Positions 13,241-15,098 of a DNA stretch of 15,098 bases are shown in pieces. The notes beneath the pieces are model-generated. The model made no database searches, had not been told where the DNA came from, and was given only the letters and a program-made list of their open reading frames with translations. The stretch comes from Candidatus Brevibacterium intestinigallinarum (GTDB lineage Bacteria; Actinomycetota; Actinomycetes; Actinomycetales; Brevibacteriaceae). The stretch is taken from positions 1-15,098 of the forward strand of contig DWZY01000081.1 of assembly GCA_019117325.1 (NCBI GenBank), in the 5' to 3' direction. The position numbers were made by a program, and so were the translations under genes. How positions within the stretch are numbered: position 1 is the first letter of the stretch; each line of letters opens with the position of its first letter.

Positions 13241-14134
13241 GTGCACCTCAGCGGTGATGTGATCGTCGGTGTTGACGGATCGGACCAGAGCGCAGAGGCC
13301 GCCGCGTGGGCGCTCAAGGTGCTGCGGGGCACGGAGCATGGACTGCGGCTCATCCACGTCATCACCCCGGCCCACCTGGAGATCGACGACGAGGCCGACC
13401 TCCGCGAGACCGGCCAGAGCGTCCTCGCGGACCTGCGGACCAAGCTGGAAGCCCTGGACGCAGCGCACCCAGAGGGGGCCTCGGGCGTGGGGATCGACAC
13501 CGAGGTCGTCGTGGGCGACGCGGCAGAGGAACTGGCCCAGCGCGCGGACGACGCGGGCCTGCTGGTGCTGGGCCGCCACGGTGCCGGCCGGGTCAACAGC
13601 AAGCGGATCGGAACCGTGAGCTTCGGGCTGCCGGGCCATGCGCTGTCCGCGGTGCTCGTGCACACGGTGACCGGCGGCAGCGAGTTCGACGACCCGGCGG
13701 TGCACCCCGCGCGGGACGGCGGGCGCATCGTCGTGGGTCTCGACACCTCCGAGTACTCGCACGTCGCCGCCCAGGACGCGGCGGCGCTGGCGGTGCGCTG
13801 CGGCTGGACGCTGCACGTGCTCGTCGCGCCGGACGCGCTGGGTGATCCGCAGGCGACCCACTCGGGCGCCGAGAGCGCTCTCGAGTGGCTGCGCGCCGAC
13901 CACCCGGACCTGCAGGTCGAGCTGGACGAGCTGGCGGGTGATCCCGCACGGCTGCTGCTCGAGGCCTCGGAGACGGCAGACCTCGTCGTCCTGGGCAAGC
14001 GCGGTGCCGGCGTCTTCGCCGGCATGACCTCGCAGCTGGGACGGACCAGCTCCGCCGTGCTCACGGACGCGGCCTCGAGCGTGCTGCTGGTGCCCTACCG
14101 CCGCGACGAGCGCCTTCGGGCCCGCCTGGCGTGA
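13241..14134 (+). CDS. Universal stress protein, tandem UspA domains
   Basis: A 297-residue cytoplasmic protein with two UspA domains in a row. Domain 1 starts with VIVGVDGSDQSAEAAAWAL and has the ATP-binding signature GRHG-9x-GT at residues 111-125. Domain 2 starts near residue 160 with GRIVVGLDTSEYS and has GKRGAG from residue 252, but its second glycine comes two residues late and is followed by Arg, so its motif is atypical. Tandem Usp proteins of about 290-300 residues are common in actinobacteria and are often induced by hypoxia or stationary phase; nothing in the promoter shows which here. GTG 13241 is set by a strong ribosome binding site, GGAGAGGAGG, five bases upstream; the longer frame from 13157 adds a sequence unlike Usp proteins. 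The stop overlaps the next gene (GTGA), indicating translational coupling. Confidence 0.92.
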   Translation: MHLSGDVIVGVDGSDQSAEAAAWALKVLRGTEHGLRLIHVITPAHLEIDDEADLRETGQSVLADLRTKLEALDAAHPEGASGVGIDTEVVVGDAAEELAQRADDAGLLVLGRHGAGRVNSKRIGTVSFGLPGHALSAVLVHTVTGGSEFDDPAVHPARDGGRIVVGLDTSEYSHVAAQDAAALAVRCGWTLHVLVAPDALGDPQATHSGAESALEWLRADHPDLQVELDELAGDPARLLLEASETADLVVLGKRGAGVFAGMTSQLGRTSSAVLTDAASSVLLVPYRRDERLRARLA

Positions 14135-14790
14135 GCAGCGTTCCCCTCACCCAGTTCCCCCGGCCCTCGCTCGCCGTCGATACCGCCACGTTCACCGTGA
14201 CCGGCCGCGGGCTGGAGATCGTGCTCGTGACCGAGGACGTGGGCCTCGCCCTGCCCGGCACCTTCGTGCACGAGCGGGAGCGGCTCGAGGCCGCGGTCCT
14301 GCGCAGCCTCCGCACCAAGGCCGGCATCACGGGCCGCGAGCCCGAGCAGCTGCACGTGTTCGACGACCCGGACCGCGACCCGCGCGGCTGGGTCGTGACC
14401 GTGGGGCACCTCGATGTGGTCCCCGGCTCGGTCGTGGCCGAGGGGCTGCGCGGCGGGTCCATCACGCTCGTGCCCGTCAGCGAGGTGGGCGTCGACGGCG
14501 GTGTGCAGCTGCCGTACGACCACCCCCGCGTCTTCATTGAGGCGCTGCGCCGCGTGCGCGACGCCTACTCCCAGCACCCGGACCCCTGGGGGCTGCTGCC
14601 GGAGACCTTCAGTCTGGGCGACCTGCAGACCCTGCACGAGGCCGTGGCCGGCGAGGAGCTGCCCCGCGACACCTTCCGCCGCAGCATGAAGCGGCAGCTG
14701 GAGCCCACCGGCGACTACACGGACGGCCGCCGAGGCCGCCCCTCCCTGCTCTATCGCAACCGGTCCGCGGGCCACTCGCACCACGGCTGA
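14131..14790 (+). CDS. NrtR-like regulator: degenerate Nudix domain plus winged helix
   Basis: A 219-residue protein. The N-terminal Nudix-type domain has GTFVHERERLEAAVLRSLRT (from residue 43), where the catalytic RE-x2-EE of true Nudix hydrolases is replaced by RSLRTK (58-63), so it should not hydrolyse nucleotides. The C-terminus (about 151-210) carries SLGDLQTLHEAVAG, DTFRRSMKRQLEPTG and GRRGRPSLLYR, the winged-helix signature of NrtR regulators. Family members bind ADP-ribose with the Nudix-like domain and repress NAD-biosynthesis or salvage genes. Targets here are unknown, since no NAD gene is in view. GTG 14131 overlaps the upstream stop as GTGA. Databases may label it simply Nudix hydrolase; the missing glutamates argue against that activity. 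Confidence 0.85.
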   Translation: MSSVPLTQFPRPSLAVDTATFTVTGRGLEIVLVTEDVGLALPGTFVHERERLEAAVLRSLRTKAGITGREPEQLHVFDDPDRDPRGWVVTVGHLDVVPGSVVAEGLRGGSITLVPVSEVGVDGGVQLPYDHPRVFIEALRRVRDAYSQHPDPWGLLPETFSLGDLQTLHEAVAGEELPRDTFRRSMKRQLEPTGDYTDGRRGRPSLLYRNRSAGHSHHG

Positions 14791-14814
14791 GGCGAGTCAC
14801 ACAAGGGCAGCCGG

Positions 14815-15098
14815 TCAGACCAGCGCAGTCCGCGTCGAGACCCGCCGGTCGTAGCCGCGCACGATGAGGTGGGCGACGATGAGCACCGCGACCGTGAGGG
14901 CCGCCGCCGTCACGACGCCCGGCACCCGGTTGTAGAGGAGGGCCAGCGCTGCGGCGGCCCACGCGACCGCGGCGACGGCTGTCAGGCCCACCGCGTAGGA
15001 CCGCTCGGTCTGCTCGGCGACCGCGGCCTCGCGCGCTTCCGGTCCCGCGTTCGCGTAGGTGCTGTCTGAGGAGGCGGTCGACTCTGAGGAACCTGAGG
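14815..15098 (-). CDS. Two-helix membrane protein, C-terminal part (cut by right edge)
   Basis: This minus-strand frame is open from the right edge to a TGA at 14815-14817, giving 93 visible residues. A Ser/Thr/Glu-rich polar segment (SGSSESTASSDSTYANAG, then EQTERSY) leads to two hydrophobic helices, AVGLTAVAAVAWAAAALALLY and VVTAAALTVAVLIVAHLIV, separated by the short turn NRVPG. A basic end (RGYDRRVSTRTALV) follows, suggesting a cytoplasmic C-terminus. The start is outside the window. The family is not recognised; small two-helix proteins like this are often conserved but uncharacterised in actinobacteria. It is convergent with the NrtR-like gene, whose stop is 24 bases away. Confidence 0.7.
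   Translation of the reverse strand, partial: SGSSESTASSDSTYANAGPEAREAAVAEQTERSYAVGLTAVAAVAWAAAALALLYNRVPGVVTAAALTVAVLIVAHLIVRGYDRRVSTRTALV

Noticed and set aside
14791..14814. Possible terminator between the convergent NrtR-like and membrane-protein genes
   Set aside because: Only a weak 5-bp pairing (GGCTG...CAGCC) with a long loop is seen; not enough to call.

Overview
The window is about 70% GC by eye, with GTG starts, dense coding and the gene order methyltransferase - topA - (lipoate ligase) - tmk - holB. That order, a long Lys/Thr/Ser tail on topoisomerase I, a thymidylate kinase fused to a membrane domain and many leaderless-looking starts all point to a high-GC actinobacterium. My guess is Micrococcales, possibly near Dermabacteraceae/Brachybacterium, but the genus is only a guess. 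It looks like ordinary chromosomal backbone: I see no phage, transposon, CRISPR or integration signature.

Layout. Bases 1-490 (minus) hold the start of a His-rich membrane protein cut by the left edge. Divergently, 524-2389 (plus) encodes a class I methyltransferase with an NPPF motif, followed by topA (2532-5390). A nested hairpin at 5395-5454 separates topA from a convergent lipoate ligase/octanoyltransferase-family gene (5459-6244, minus). An 88-bp divergent promoter region then leads to a long gene (6333-8945) joining a 12-helix membrane domain, a complete thymidylate kinase and a disordered tail. It overlaps holB (8942-10087) by ATGA.

The holB end overlaps the end of a convergent M20 metallopeptidase (10077-11255, minus), which lies downstream of a LysE/ArgO amino-acid exporter (11380-12003, minus). 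The exporter is divergent from a LysR-type regulator (12075-12992, plus), with three palindromic elements between them: a classic regulator/exporter pair. A tRNA-Thr(CGT) follows, with its own promoter overlapping the regulator's stop codon and a strong hairpin after it. The window ends with a tandem universal stress protein (13241-14134), overlapped by a NrtR-like degenerate Nudix regulator (14131-14790), and the C-terminal end of a two-helix membrane protein on the minus strand (14815-15098, cut by the right edge).

Functionally, topA, tmk and holB are DNA replication/topology genes; tmk and holB are translationally coupled. The exporter and regulator should form an arginine/lysine efflux circuit. 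There is no gap longer than about 150 bases without a gene or RNA. The most notable points are the membrane-thymidylate kinase-tail fusion, the palindromes between exporter and regulator, a consistent set of five TANNNT-N6/7-GTG/ATG leaderless starts, and a delta' subunit lacking its zinc-binding cysteines.
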